DNA of 64,000 nucleotides from Saksenaea vasiformis B4078 (Eukaryota > Mucoromycota > Mucoromycetes > Mucorales > Saksenaeaceae), in NCBI GenBank assembly GCA_000697055.1, contig JNDT01002355.1:290479-354478 (forward strand), written 5' to 3'. The position numbers and the translations under genes are program-made. The notes beneath the pieces are model-generated. The model worked only from the letters and a program-made list of their open reading frames with translations. It ran no database searches and was not told where the DNA came from. Position 1 is the stretch's first letter. Each line of letters starts with the position of its first letter. This document shows, in pieces, positions 22,693 through 33,932 of this stretch.

Positions 22693-23833
22693 ATGACCTT
22701 CTGCGATATGACAGAGAAATTATCATCGAATGTAAAAAAACAAACTCATGACTTCTATGCGTGCTTATCTGACATTTTGACAGTTCACTCAATTTTTGAT
22801 CTATGATGTCTTCAACCGGTGCATACGAGGTCTCCATTTTGATGGATGCACCGCCGAATACTCTGCAATAGAGGTTGAAGAGGGAAAGGAGAACATGCTC
22901 AGACTACTTCATGAGTATTCCTCCAACAAACCATCTGTGGAGTATACCAGCACGAAAACAGTCGATGCCAACAATTCTATGGACAGATTACTAATGGACG
23001 ACAGCCTTTTCCGTTTGCCATCTAAGACATTTGCTTACGATATTGCTGCTGAAGCTAGCTCTAGCGCACATGAACAGTGCCAACCGAATTCTGGAAAAGA
23101 CTTGGTTGAGTATACCGTTTCTTATGTTTCTTGGGGAGAAGTAAGAAATTAAGCAGATAATTACGGATGATTCAATTCATAGGATTCCTATAGGTACATC
23201 TGTCTTCGGATTATCTCAAAGCAACGGACCGCTTTAAGCGATCTGTGCAAAATGCTTTGAGCGAAAACACCCACAAGAAGAAGTATGAAGCCCTGCAAAC
23301 CGTGTTTAAGCGGTTTGGGTATTATTATCCGTCCAATATCTTACTTGGTATCGTTATTAATACATGTGTAAAATTATCTAACTATTTCTCCGGTTTAGGC
23401 AGTGTACTCAGATGCAAGAGAGAGAGTCCAAATATACAGAATGGAAACGGGTGTGAGTTGCAGATTGAATATAACACAACCCAGTCCATCTGTCAGATGA
23501 TAGAGACTGTTACGGATACAACCAAAGATTACAGAGTTATAGGTAATATTTCTCACGTACACATGCTAATTGCTGGACAAACTTGTGGTAGGTGGTGATC
23601 CTGGTCTATTCTTTGTGGATGGACTACGAGGCTGGAAAGAGTCCACCATGTCTAATCCGGCCATTATCCAGTTCAAAGACATGAGGCCGATATACATCAT
23701 TCTCGAAGATGATGAACGTCTACAAGTGGAGAAGGTTTATGACAAAGCATTTTCTGATAACGAGCTTGCGCATGTGGTGAAAGAGAATCCAGCTGCAGTT
23801 TTCAACAGCATTCCAGAAGCAATGAAGGCTTGA
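22693..23833 (+). CDS. single-module MACPF-like protein
   Basis: Exons: 22784-23140, 23194-23347, 23399-23542 and 23592-23833, with a short 5' exon from ATG 22693 whose donor is uncertain. The module reads IYDVFNRCIRGLHFDG, then EYTVSYVSWGE | VHLSSDYLKATDRFKRSV, then FKRFGYYYPSNILLG | G, then GGGDPGLFFVDGLRGWKEST and NPAIIQFKDMRPIYIIL. These match the motifs and intron positions of the minus-strand fusion gene modules. The GG..W...NPA(I/V)I...PIY pattern resembles the end of perforin-type MACPF domains. No signal peptide is seen. The frame closes at TGA 23831. Homologous linker and Sel1 sequence follows in other frames, suggesting an ancestral MACPF-Sel1 fusion that has been truncated. Function is unknown. 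Confidence 0.6.
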
Positions 23834-24976
23834 GAGACAACGTTGAAGACATGAGTTGGCTGCAAGCTCTGGACCAGGGCAGCAACAGAGCCATAGACAA
23901 TGGAGCTGAAACCTTGCAAAACGAACCTGAAAAGATATACTTGACGATTCTGATGACAACAGCAATATCAGTGTACAACTGGAAGTCGTTGATCAAGGAA
24001 GTAGAGAGACACAAAACGACTCTAATGACCTATCGAGCCATGAAGGCGGCTTTCACCGAGAGCAGGAGTACGTCCATCTGAGTAACAAAGCAGCCAATCA
24101 AGAACACAAAGAAAACATGTCCAATGATGAAGATACTGACGATGATGGCGGTATTGACTATATTAGCATAACACAAAAAGAAGATAATCATGAAATTGAA
24201 GATGAGCATGAAGATACATGGAGTTGTGAAGGAATGCAGACGTAGACCGCAAAAACGATACAAACCTGTATGAAGATTCGACTGATTGGAACGACGAATG
24301 GGAACAATTCAATCTTGGCAAGAAATATTACCACGGAATAGATGTGAATAAGGACTACATCAAAGCAATGGAATGGTACAGGAAGGTGGCTGATCAGGGA
24401 AATAGCGATGCACAAACCAGGCTCGGAGATACGTACAGATGCGAACGAGGTGTAGATCGAGACAAGAAGAAGGCAGTTGAATGGTACAAAAAAGCAGTAG
24501 AACAGGGGAATGCGGATGCACAAGTCAAACTTGGAGATATGTACAGATATGGACGAGATGTACATGTAGACAGCAAGGAAGCGGTTGAATGGTTCCGAAA
24601 AGCAGCGGATCATGGACATGGAATTGGGCAATACAATCTTGGATATATGTATTGGGTTGGGTGGAGTGTGGAGGTGGACCAGAAGAAAGCAACGGGACTG
24701 TGGTCCAGAGCGATTGGATGGTGCAAAAATGCAGCTGGTCAAGGGAATGATGATGCGCAATACACACTTGGAAATATGTACCAGTGGGAACATGGAGTGA
24801 AGGAAGACATCGACACAGCAATCGAATGGTACCAAAAAGCGGCGGATCAAGGGAGTGGATATGCGCAAAACAGACTTGGAGATATTTACAAAGATTAAAA
24901 AAAGAAAGACATCGACGAAGTAATTGAACAGTTGCAGACGAGCGGGGTAGGTCAAGGAGTTCCGTGGGTGCTATGA
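23834..24976 (+). pseudogene. broken linker and Sel1-repeat tail of the MACPF-like gene
   Basis: After the TGA at 23831, a linker related to the N-terminal part of the intact Sel1 gene continues in other frames (HLSNKAANQEHKENMSNDED against LNLSPKAGNQASEG). A base is missing near 24238 compared with that gene (GGAATGCAGACG against GGAAGCGCGGACA). This breaks the frame before an open Sel1 array (24,300-24,896) of about five to six repeats. TAA at 24896-24898 interrupts a further repeat (KKDIDEVIEQLQ). The parts line up as MACPF module, acidic linker, Sel1 array, the same domain order as the large minus-strand gene. At least three lesions make a full-length product unlikely. The central Sel1 array could be translated alone. 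Confidence 0.6.
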
Positions 24977-24979
24977 GTA

Positions 24980-25580
24980 CTTGTTGATTTAAAAAGAAAA
25001 GGAAAGAAAAAAGTTTTTATTTTCCTCCATCTCTGGATTTCCGTCTCAAGGATATATGGTCATTATTTCTTCTGCTGTCAGGAAGTACGAGGAGCCAATA
25101 CACAATCATGTCACCTCACGTATTGAAGTAAAAACAAAACGATACCTACTGATTCGTACATCAGACGGACCAGATCAGTTCTACGCGAAGAAAGCTTCAG
25201 TTCGAGAACGAAGGAATGAAAGACTTTGTTATCTCGTCACAGGGGCATACTATTTGTATAACTACAGATTAGGAATCCTCGTTAGTAATTAATAATAAAT
25301 AACCATAGCAAGAAGAACAAGAAGAGGAATAACGATGGGATGGGGTGGCGGCTTTTCCGTGGGCATCGGTGATGATCCCTGGGGCAATACATCCACTGGA
25401 AGTTAGCGAAACCGGTCAAAAAGTCCGCCTATGCATTGATTGGCTGGATTCTGGAGATCGATTTTTGCTAACCGGCTGTGCGCCGTATCTTCATTGATGC
25501 GCGTCGAGCGGGTCATTCGGACAGTGACCCAGCATAAAAAACTCAGATAGGTCTACGCGGACAGCACGTCTTTCTTTATT
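24980..25580. other. intergenic between Sel1 units
   Basis: About 0.6 kb. Short open frames (25056-25292, and a Gly-rich one near 25335) are unsupported. No repeat or RNA gene is recognised. Confidence 0.4.
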
Positions 25581-25585
25581 TTTCC

Positions 25586-26690
25586 ATGAGTTCCTATAAC
25601 CAAAACGAGAAACCGTCAGCGAGTGTAACAAGAAAAATTACTTCTTTTATGTGCGGTTATCTAACGTTATCAATAGCACAGTCAATTTTTGGCAAATGAA
25701 GACAGTTTGCACAGAGACCTGCAGGACCTCAATCTGAGCCCAAAAGCTGGCAATCAAGCAAGCGAAGGCGTGCAAAACAAACATCAAGGAAACCTGTCCA
25801 GCGATGGGAATGCCGATGATGACGGCAATATTAACCATGTTAGCATAATACAAAAAGCAGAGGATCACAAAGCTGAAGATTTACGAGATGGGCGTGAAGA
25901 TACACGGAGTCATAAAGGAAGCGCGGACATAGACAGCAAAAAGGATGTTAGGCTGCACGAAGATTCGATTGATTCTAACGACGAATGGGAGCAATTCAAC
26001 CTTGGCGAGAAATATTACCGCGGAGTCGACCGGGATAGAGATTACACTACAGCATACAAATGGTACAAAAAGGCTGCTGATCAGGGAAATAGCAATGCAC
26101 AAAGCATAATTGGGGATATGCACAGATACGGTCAATATGCAGTTCCAAACAAGAAGAAAGCAGTTGGATGGTATGAAAAGGCGGCGAATCAAGGAAATGC
26201 TGATGCGCAAACTAAACTGAGCGATATGTACCGTTATGGTCATGGAGTGGATGTAGATATCAAGAAAGCAATTGAATTGTGCCAAAAAGCAGCTGATCAG
26301 GGATACGGAATTGGGCAACTCAGTCTTGCAGCGATGTATTCTATGGGATGGGGCGTGAACAAAGACGAGAAGAAAGCAGAGGAATTGTACTCCAAGGGGT
26401 TGGAATGGTGCAAAAATGAAGCTGATCAAGGAAATGATATTGCGCAATGCAGATTGGGAGATATTTACATGTTCAAAAAGGAAGATGTCGACAAAGCAAT
26501 GGAATGGTATCAAAAAGCGGCGGAGCAAGGAAATTGGGTGGCGCAACGGCAACTCGGAGACATTTACAGATATGACAAGAACGACATAGATAAGGCATTT
26601 GAATGGTACGATAAGGCGGCGGATCTAGGAAACATTGCGAAATATGGAAAAGAAAGTATATACAGATGTACCAAGGAAGAAGTCGAATAG
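25586..26690 (+). CDS. intact Sel1-repeat protein, 357 aa
   Basis: Exon 1 is 25586-25650 (MSSYNQNEKPSASVTRK...). A 31-nt intron (25651-25681, GTGCGG...CACAG, internal CTAAC) is followed by exon 2, 25682-26690. Residues 1-120 are an acidic, low-complexity linker. From about residue 130 there are seven or so Sel1 repeats, for example WYKKAADQGNSNAQSIIGDM and WYQKAAEQGNWVAQRQLGDI, with lengths of 36-38 aa. There is no signal peptide or membrane helix. Sel1 arrays are scaffolds; in fungi they occur in adaptor proteins such as the chitin synthase activator Skt5, but no such partner domain is present. It is the only unbroken member of the three plus-strand units here and serves as the reference for their lesions. 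The short intron is unusual but its position is conserved in the broken copy. Confidence 0.8.
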
Positions 26691-26949
26691 CACCCAGAAA
26701 GTAGCGGATCAAGGACATTGGTTGGCGTAACGGCGCTTGATGTTCTAAAAACAAAGGAATTGGCAAGTAACTAAAAAACAGTTGTTGTAGAGACTATGTC
26801 ATGTAAGGTGGTCACTATTACCATTACCGTTAAGGACAGGTTCCATAAAGTTCTTTTGGAAAAGAGTATGATAACCGTATACGTAAATGAAGTAAGAACC
26901 GTTAAGCCGTTGACCAGCGCAATGGCAGATTGGGGCGGTACATGATAAC

Positions 26950-27610
26950 TGTTTATTGAGCAACTTTCACGCTAATCTGTATAAATTTGCATCCATGAGG
27001 ATGCCACTTACGCTAAGAAAAGAATCAAGGATGGGTCCGTTAATACATAAATTGGTGACAAATTCATACAATACTTACATCAACGCGGCACCTCGATGGA
27101 CGCGAAATTCATATAGACAGGATAACAACTTGTTCATTGTTAGTAAATGGAATAATACTTGACCGTCATTTTATTTCCCCCGCCCGAAGGGTAATCCCAC
27201 GCGGTCGTTGGTACCATGTCCTCCACCATATCGGTGGGGCGGGAGTAGTTGTGCGCAGCTTCATTGAGCGGCCAGTTTCTTCGGTTTACGACCAATGGTC
27301 TAAACAATCGATCAAAAGGCATGAGTATCTGTATGTATAGTCAACCTCAGTACATACCGGGGACGCTTCGTGCGGGAAATGGAGCCGAAGCAAAAAGAAT
27401 TCATGCGTCCTCTTAAATACTGTCACTTTACGCGTTCCGATTGTACGTTGAGGACCATATTACAATGAACCAGCGCAGTACGTTTTTTATTTAGACATAA
27501 AGGTATCTGCTTCTCTGTGCAAAAGTTCACAGACACCAGCCGCAAGATTGATTTTGGCGCCAATGCAAAGTAATATTTAGATGACACTAGTGTATCTTCA
27601 AAATACGATA
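26950..27610. repeat. dispersed repeat family R1, copy a
   Basis: About 650 bp, matching 52,633-53,300 along most of its length. Shared landmarks include TTTATTGA(G/A)CA, TGC(A/G)TCCATGAG, ATTCATATAGACAG.ATAACAA and CGACCAATGGTCTAAACAATCGATCAAAAG. Read on the minus strand it contains a GTAAGT-type donor and weak open-frame similarity to other copies. No intact ORF remains. Confidence 0.7.
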
Positions 27611-27711
27611 TTTTCTTTTGTACACGCAGTGACACTACCTGAGTCATACTGCTGCGCAACTGATATCATCATACAAAAAGGCAATCACATGGGGGATAGT
27701 ATGCTGGCAGT

Positions 27712-28566
27712 ATGACGAACAATTCTCTTACAGTCGTACGCTACAAGGACGCGTCTTTGTTTTACGAAGCTACGCACAAGCAACTTGAAGAACTTGAAGC
27801 AATCCATTCATTTCCATTGTGGGCCGCTTCAGTTCTGTCCACTTCCGATTTAGGTCACTCTTACTGTGGCGCGGTATGGGAAGGCGACAAATGTGTCTTC
27901 GCCATTGTCGGGTTTGATAACGGCAACATCTTTCCAACGTGGTCGATAAACAAAGAGGCGATCAGATTAGTTTTGCAGGACATGACCCAGTCACCTATTT
28001 CCATCCAAGGGATAATAGCTTATAGTCCCTGCATCGACTATGTTTTGGATCTTTGGCCAGCGACCGCACCTCCATTGATGTTGCAGCAACGGCTCTGGAG
28101 TTATGAACTACGTGAACTTTCAGGGACGACAACTGGTCACTTAAGGCTGGCAACATTAGATGATCTACCCCTAGTAATCTCGTGGATGGGAGACTTCCAC
28201 GAAGAGAGTTACGGAAAAAGATCAAGTGCAGAAAAAGTACAACAGCAATGCATTCAGCTTATCAACGAAGCATCCATTTATCTGTGGTCCGACGGCGAAT
28301 TTCCTGTGGCGATGGCTGCAACAAGACGCCTTTTACGGTATGGCTGTTCTGTTGGTTATGTATATACATCAAAAGGGTACCGCCATCAGGGATATGGAAC
28401 AGCAGTAGTACGCAACCTGTGTGCCAAACTCCTCGAAACGTACAACTACATAACCCTAGTCGTAGATAGTGTTCATTCTCGTGATGATAATCTCTACACA
28501 CGCATAGGATTTCGCTACATTGGCGATGCCGCTCACTATATCACGACGGATAGTGCATTAAAATGA
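27712..28566 (+). CDS. GNAT-family N-acetyltransferase, 284 aa
   Basis: Single exon. The C-terminal third has the GNAT acetyl-CoA binding signature: [20 protein letters not shown] (beta4, then R-x-x-G-x-G/A loop, helix alpha3). It is followed by [20 protein letters not shown], where N-x-x-x-(Y/L)-Y-x-x-x-GF closes the fold. The substrate-facing N-terminal half ([20 protein letters not shown]...) is not recognised. It is probably a soluble acetyl-CoA-dependent acetyltransferase acting on an amine (small molecule or protein N-terminus). The acceptor cannot be inferred. The lack of introns is unlike most neighbours. An R1 repeat ends about 100 bp upstream. Confidence 0.85.
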   Translation: MTNNSLTVVRYKDASLFYEATHKQLEELEAIHSFPLWAASVLSTSDLGHSYCGAVWEGDKCVFAIVGFDNGNIFPTWSINKEAIRLVLQDMTQSPISIQGIIAYSPCIDYVLDLWPATAPPLMLQQRLWSYELRELSGTTTGHLRLATLDDLPLVISWMGDFHEESYGKRSSAEKVQQQCIQLINEASIYLWSDGEFPVAMAATRRLLRYGCSVGYVYTSKGYRHQGYGTAVVRNLCAKLLETYNYITLVVDSVHSRDDNLYTRIGFRYIGDAAHYITTDSALK

Positions 28567-28635
28567 CAAATTTTTTTTATTTGATGACGATGGTGCTGTG
28601 ATTGTTGTCGTTGTTGTTGGTGTTGCTGAAACTGT

Positions 28636-29062
28636 TTAGTCAAAGAGACCGAAGCCCATGTCCTATAAATCAATGTTAATAAAATGTTGATCAATAAAAT
28701 GCATGCAGATACCTCATCAGACTCTTCCTTCTCTTCTTCCTTGGCCTCTTCCTTGGCTTCCTCAGCACCGCCAGCAGCGGCACCAGCACCAGCAGCAGCG
28801 ACGGCACCACCAGTGGGGACGGAGGCAATCTTCTCCTTACCCTCAGCAATAAGCTATAATAAGAAAGTTCAGCGCAAGGATGTTTTCACACGTCGCATGT
28901 TACCTCATCGACGGACTTGCCCTCGAGAGCCTTGATCAAGGAGGCGACACGCTCGTCCTCAACCTCGGAGCCAACAGAGGCCAACAAGGTCTTGACATCA
29001 GCCTCGGTGGGGGAGGCCTTGCCACCGGACACGAGAAGAAGGTAAGCAGCGAGATACTTCAT
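28636..29062 (-). CDS. RPP2: 60S acidic ribosomal protein P2
   Basis: Three minus-strand exons are in phase: 29062-28904, 28853-28713 and 28662-28636, giving 108 aa. The N-terminus [20 protein letters not shown], the Ala/Gly-rich hinge, the acidic [17 protein letters not shown] stretch and the invariant C-terminal DMGFGLFD identify P2. P1/P2 dimers form the lateral stalk that recruits and activates translational GTPases. Length is as expected (about 106-110 aa). The last exon of nine codons encodes the conserved tail. Confidence 0.97.
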
Positions 29063-29403
29063 ATCAAAAAGATGCGAAAAGAGAGGGCGAGCCAAGGCCA
29101 CACCCCCAAGGCCAGCAAAATAGAGCACCGTCAAAATTTTCAAGTGGCTTATTCCCAGACGGGACTTGCCCATGTGCACCACACAGGGAAGGAACGACTT
29201 GCAGAAAAAGCAGAAAGTGACAGCCGATACTCAAAAAGACATACAGCACCGTCGAGCATCACAGCGTATTGTCTGCTGCTATACATCCAGTTGGACGATA
29301 GCAAGCAGTATTCATGTCATATGCGATCTTTTTTCTCAGCATAGAATTGTTAAGAGTTCTTCACCGCTGTCACTGTTACAGGTCTGCTGTCTGCTCCGGC
29401 TTC

Positions 29404-29446
29404 CCATACCCAAAAAAAATAAAAAATAAAAAATAAAATAAAAAAG
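29404..29446. repeat. A-rich simple repeat (AAAAATA)n
   Basis: Low-complexity AAAAATAAAAAATAAAAAAT run between the RPP2 5' side and the carrier gene 3' end. Confidence 0.9.
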
Positions 29447-29487
29447 ATAGAAGAAACTCATCCCAGGAAAAGCAAGAATAGTCGTGT

Positions 29488-30755
29488 TCATTCAATGCCA
29501 AACCACCGTTTCATTCTACTATAGGCGACAAAACTAACAGCAACCATAGGTGCAACCTTGATATATCCTATGCTCAACCCGATATAGAATCCCTTCAGTC
29601 CTCTTGCATAATAAATATCCTTGATGGTATCTATCACTTTAGTCCTTGACACATCAGAACTCAGTAACCCGCCAATTTGAATCCGGCGTCGGATGACCTA
29701 AATATTGTTTATATCATGTTTCTCAGTAACTACGCTTTTCAGCTTACCTCAAGTGGATAGCTAGCCGTTTGTGCTGCCAGACCTGCTATGCCACCGCAGA
29801 GTAACTCCACCCACACCGCCAGAGGTGGCTTTTCTTGGACAGGTGCCGCATGATTGGTATGAACTTCCTTATGACCATGTGCTCGTGTATACTTCGTTAT
29901 GCGCGGATTCCAACGACAGAAATGAGTAAGCGTGTGATATGTCCAAAATGACACGCCTGCATATGGAACAACTCCTGCTACTGTCGGTAAGAATCCGCGA
30001 TAAAAATTGAACAATGGCAAGGTAGTTGTTGACTCATGGCTGATATGATGGAAAGCCGCCACTACACTTGGTCTTCGTGCACCAACTTCATACGCCATAC
30101 GTGCACGAACCAAATCCAAAGGGTATGTGAATAACACGGAAGTGGCTCCTTTTTTCCTTCAAATGTCAATAATGGCATCTTTTTATATATTTTACGCTTG
30201 CCTGCTAGAGAACCAGCCAAGAAATGTCGTCGTGTTTCTCGGAGACTGGAAAGTGCTAAGACCTACCCGAAGCGTGTGGACGTTGAATTTAAGGGCGATC
30301 TATAGTGACACTACTTACCGTGCGATATTGTTCATAGGCTACAAATTTGATGGCTGCATAAGGAAATATCCGTAGTAGAGTGACAGAATGTCCTTGGAGA
30401 AGTCCTCGGATGCCATTGTTTCTGAAGATGGTATAACCGACTTTAAACACTCCGGTCCAAGTGCCTATTTAGTCGTTGAGTGTTTACTTTTTTGGCCTTT
30501 ACATGATCTACCTGCATATTGCACAAAAGCAGGATTTCGCGTTTGGAAAAGAATTTTGACTCTCTCCAATGGTGCAACTACCGTTTTTCCCTTGGCGTTA
30601 TCGCAGCATTAGACAAAACTGTAACGTACTGCATTGGCACTTACCAAGCATCCTGCAACCCCTCCAGCTAGACCGGAACGTAAAACATAGTTTACTGTTT
30701 GAGAATTTTCCTTCTGTGCAACCGCCGTAGTTACGAAGGTAGGCGACGATGACAT
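29488..30755 (-). CDS. LEU5: mitochondrial carrier, LEU5/SLC25A42-like (coenzyme A transport)
   Basis: Six minus-strand exons: 30755-30645, 30590-30512, 30464-30319, 30262-30202, 30148-29748 and 29697-29488, giving 335 aa. An alternative in-frame ATG at 30845 would add 30 residues. Three carrier signatures are present: [30 protein letters not shown] and [14 protein letters not shown]. The segment [20 protein letters not shown] is characteristic of the Leu5 and Graves-disease carrier branch, which imports CoA (or precursors) across the inner membrane. The intron after exon 4 begins GC (LAG | GCAAGC...AAAAAG), a GC-AG intron. Six transmembrane segments fit the family. Branch assignment is good; the exact substrate is by homology. 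Confidence 0.9.
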
Positions 30756-30849
30756 GGAAGAGAAATACGGAAGGAAAAAAAAGTCGGTTTCTGTTGATAA
30801 GCGGAACTTCACAAGTGCTCCAGTGAAACGGGTCATATGAAACATCAGT

Positions 30850-31220
30850 GACAGTTGACTGATTTATGCTTTTGCATTAAGTGTACAACACTCAGTTACT
30901 GCCCATTGAATGATTTTCTTATGCCTAATCTATTTAGAGCTTGCGCCCATTGAAGAGCGAATTTTGTGGTAAGGAAGTACCCAACTTACCCTACAATCCT
31001 GCACTGTTTTTAAATTGTTTGACGGTAGCTCATAATAAACTTTAGTGTGATGTATCCCTTTCTGTATGCTATCCTCTTGAATCTTGCGTGGGAAGCAGAC
31101 CTTTATGCATCAACTCAAAAGCGCATTTCACAGATGTATCATTGGTCCTCTGTGATTCATTGTTCCGTTATCCGAGTGCAACATTTGTTTTAGATAAGAG
31201 TTGTCTGAGTATTTAAAGGG
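30850..31220. other. intergenic
   Basis: Upstream region of the LEU5-like gene. No gene or repeat recognised. Confidence 0.4.
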
Positions 31221-31224
31221 ACGC

Positions 31225-31770
31225 ATAATCTTCCATTTTGTTCGGCTCTGTTTCTCAAAAAATCATCCCTGGCAAGGAGTGTCAATTCATCGTAGATATA
31301 AGTTCATTGCTATATTCTTGTCTGTCATTTAACCTGCAAGGCCTCTGCTCCGAACCGTCTTGGCTGTGATGCTGCTTCCTGTCTATCACTTCAGTAAGTA
31401 CCTGTGGTAACGCGTTCACTGTCATTCATTTCCTGCAATAGAACGCCAGACCTTGTATCGCTTGAAGTCCTCTACAGTACGCATTACTACTGGTAAATTG
31501 TTGCCAGGCTTCCGCTCATGCTAGCCCTGCTGGACATGACGCGGGTTCTGCTATGGCCGTCGGTGGTATTACCTTTCGCGGATAAGTAAGGAAGGTATTC
31601 ATTTATTAATCAGGAATGTGTTTTATGCTATTCGGTGTGATTTTTGCGTCCATCGAGCGACTAAGTTGATGGAAGTAAAGAAGGAGATTGACGCCAACTT
31701 ACGTACTTACGACCCCATGCTCAATCCTTCATTCGTGAAATCTTGGCTCTCTACAGACGCAGAATTTGTA
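31225..31770. repeat. dispersed repeat family R1, copy f (opposite orientation)
   Basis: Aligns with 39,110-39,740. Shared words include TCAAAAA.TCATCCC, CCGAACC.TCT..GCTGTG, CCAGAC.TTGTATCGCTT.AAGTCCTCT and TTTTATGCT....G(A/T)TTTT(A/G)CGTCCATC. Donor-like GTAAGTA sites sit at the same places in both copies. No long ORF survives. Confidence 0.65.
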
Positions 31771-31774
31771 TAGA

Positions 31775-32650
31775 CTAGTGTAGAACTTCATTTCAATAAG
31801 CAGTAAGTGATTGGTGAGGAGCCGAGACAATTCACATCAGAAGTCATAACAGATCAAGCGACATAAAAAGCCATAAATGATCCTGGCTGCATATTCCATC
31901 AAAAGTGCATACTGTGGTTGTAATAAACGGAACCAGAGAATAATAACCATATTCCTGTTAAACACCCGCATAACTGGATATTGGGAGGACTATCCAACGG
32001 ACGAGTTCAATGCGCCTTGAGTCAATGTAAAACGGTCAACTCCTCGCGCAAAACTTCACTGTTCTTTATCACAAGATTTGTTCGGAAACGACGCAAAAGG
32101 TTGCTTAACTAATATTCTCCAAATATTGTATTTCCTTGATACGCAAGACGCAGGAATGTTGAGTAATTAGACCTAGAATATTGCCACAGACTTCATGTCA
32201 ATGATAAAGTGCAGCTGGAGAATGGGTGATTGAACTTGCCTCCTTCTACATGATAACCAATGTAAGCAGCTGTTCAGATCTTAACGTCTTTCTCCATGTA
32301 TTGTAGTATGGCTCACGGAGACTCGTGCACATCCTATAGCGCGGCCGCACATTGTGCAGGCTGATGCCGTGCAGCAAAGGCCGGTAGCCTTGTTCTGAGG
32401 TTTTTTTCTTACGAATTTGTAGCTTATTGCAAGCATATGAAGATATACATGCTCGGTGTCAATGTCAAATGTCAACGAATATATTTGTTATACTTGTGAA
32501 AACGGTACTGAGATGACAGCGAATCGACAGATAACGGTGGTAGATGACCAATCATTGTGCAGCGGAAACAATAAATTTCGCTGATGGTTGCATCGATCTC
32601 GTTGAACAGTCCCATCCCTTTGCGTACTTTTGATATTCTTTTCATTCAGC
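31775..32650. other. intergenic upstream of CWC25
   Basis: About 0.9 kb. A GC-rich patch with a NotI-like GCGGCCGC at about 32,340 stands out. No gene is supported. Confidence 0.4.
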
Positions 32651-32657
32651 ACATACC

Positions 32658-33443
32658 ATGGGAGGAGGCGATCTTAATTTGAAAAAGAGTTGGCATCCAG
32701 CTACATTTAAGAATCAGGAGCGAGTCTGGAAAGAAGAAAAGAAACATGCCGAGGAACAACGCAAGATAGAGCAAATGAAGAAGGAGTTGGCTGAAGAGCG
32801 ACAGTTGCAAGAGCTTCAGCGACTACAAGAACAAACAAGCGGGCGGTAAGGGAATTATTGTAAACACCATTTGTACTAATGCACGGAAAAAGGCAACGAT
32901 CTGATCGACTAGATTGGATGTACGCAGCACCAAACCAAGGAGCTCCTAAACCAGGCAGCAATGAGATGGAAGATTTCTTGCTTGGAAAAAAGAATGTCGA
33001 TGATCTACTTCGTAACAAAGCAGCAGGTGAAACTGTATGTATACTTTTATATATGCATTTGTCTCTCTAAACAAAGTTCTTGGTTTTATTAGGTGGCCTC
33101 CTCTGCGGACGAACGATTTGCGCTGTCGAACGCAAATGCCAACTCGGAAAGGGATATTCAAGCAAAAATCCGTGAGGATCCTTTGTTAATGATTAAGAAG
33201 CGTGAACAGCAATCGCTGAAAGCTATTGTGGATAATCCATTGCGAATGAAAGAATTAGCGAAGAAGGAGAAAAAGAAGAAAAAGAAGAAAGATATCAAAG
33301 ACAAATCCGATCGTCATCACCGCCATAGCAGCAGCAGGCACTCGAGCACCAGAGATCGATCGCGCGAACGAAGGAGGCATTCATCTCGTGAACGGCGAAG
33401 GGATTCTAGAGAAAGGAGTAGCAGATCGAGATACCGTGATTAA
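32658..33443 (+). CDS. CWC25: pre-mRNA-splicing factor CWC25
   Basis: Three exons: 32658-32845, 32893-33034 and 33093-33443, giving 226 aa. The N-terminus [20 protein letters not shown] and the following [20 protein letters not shown] are the family signature. [12 protein letters not shown] and [15 protein letters not shown] follow. The C-terminus is an RS/ER-rich tail ([18 protein letters not shown] type). Cwc25 joins the activated spliceosome after Prp2 and stabilises the first catalytic step. It is nuclear. A housekeeping gene with normal introns. Confidence 0.95.
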
Positions 33444-33930
33444 AACCTATGTTGTTGGATAACGCCTTACTATCAATACATGATGCGAAATTTTAATAGA
33501 TTGAACAGGGACTTTCAGCGTTTTTGATACGAAAGGCGGACAGTACTTTGTCTGCTATAACGATAGGGTGTTGTATATTTAAGGAAAGAAGCAGTTAGGG
33601 CTGTGGGTTCTTGTAGCATGGACATGGTATAATCTTAAGGTGCCTATACAATGCATAGCTCATCCATGCGAAACAAAGCACTGTTGATATAAGCCTTCAC
33701 GCTTTCCAGCAAAGATCCTAGACCTCCCCCCCGACAATGCAACAGAGACTTGGGCCTCTAGGCCTCACTGACAGTCATGGGTTAACCTCCAAGGCCGCTT
33801 GCCAGTCTTCTGCGTGAATGGCCAAAGCGAAAACCCCTTTGATTTAGATTGGACGCGCATTATTCTTATATATAGGCGACAACGAACTCTGATGACCCAG
33901 CGAATGCTGCTATAAACAAGTCTTTATTTG
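33444..33930. other. intergenic between convergent CWC25 and secreted-protein genes
   Basis: About 0.5 kb between 3' ends of two convergent genes, with a C-run near 33,725. No gene. Confidence 0.4.
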
Positions 33931-33932
33931 TT

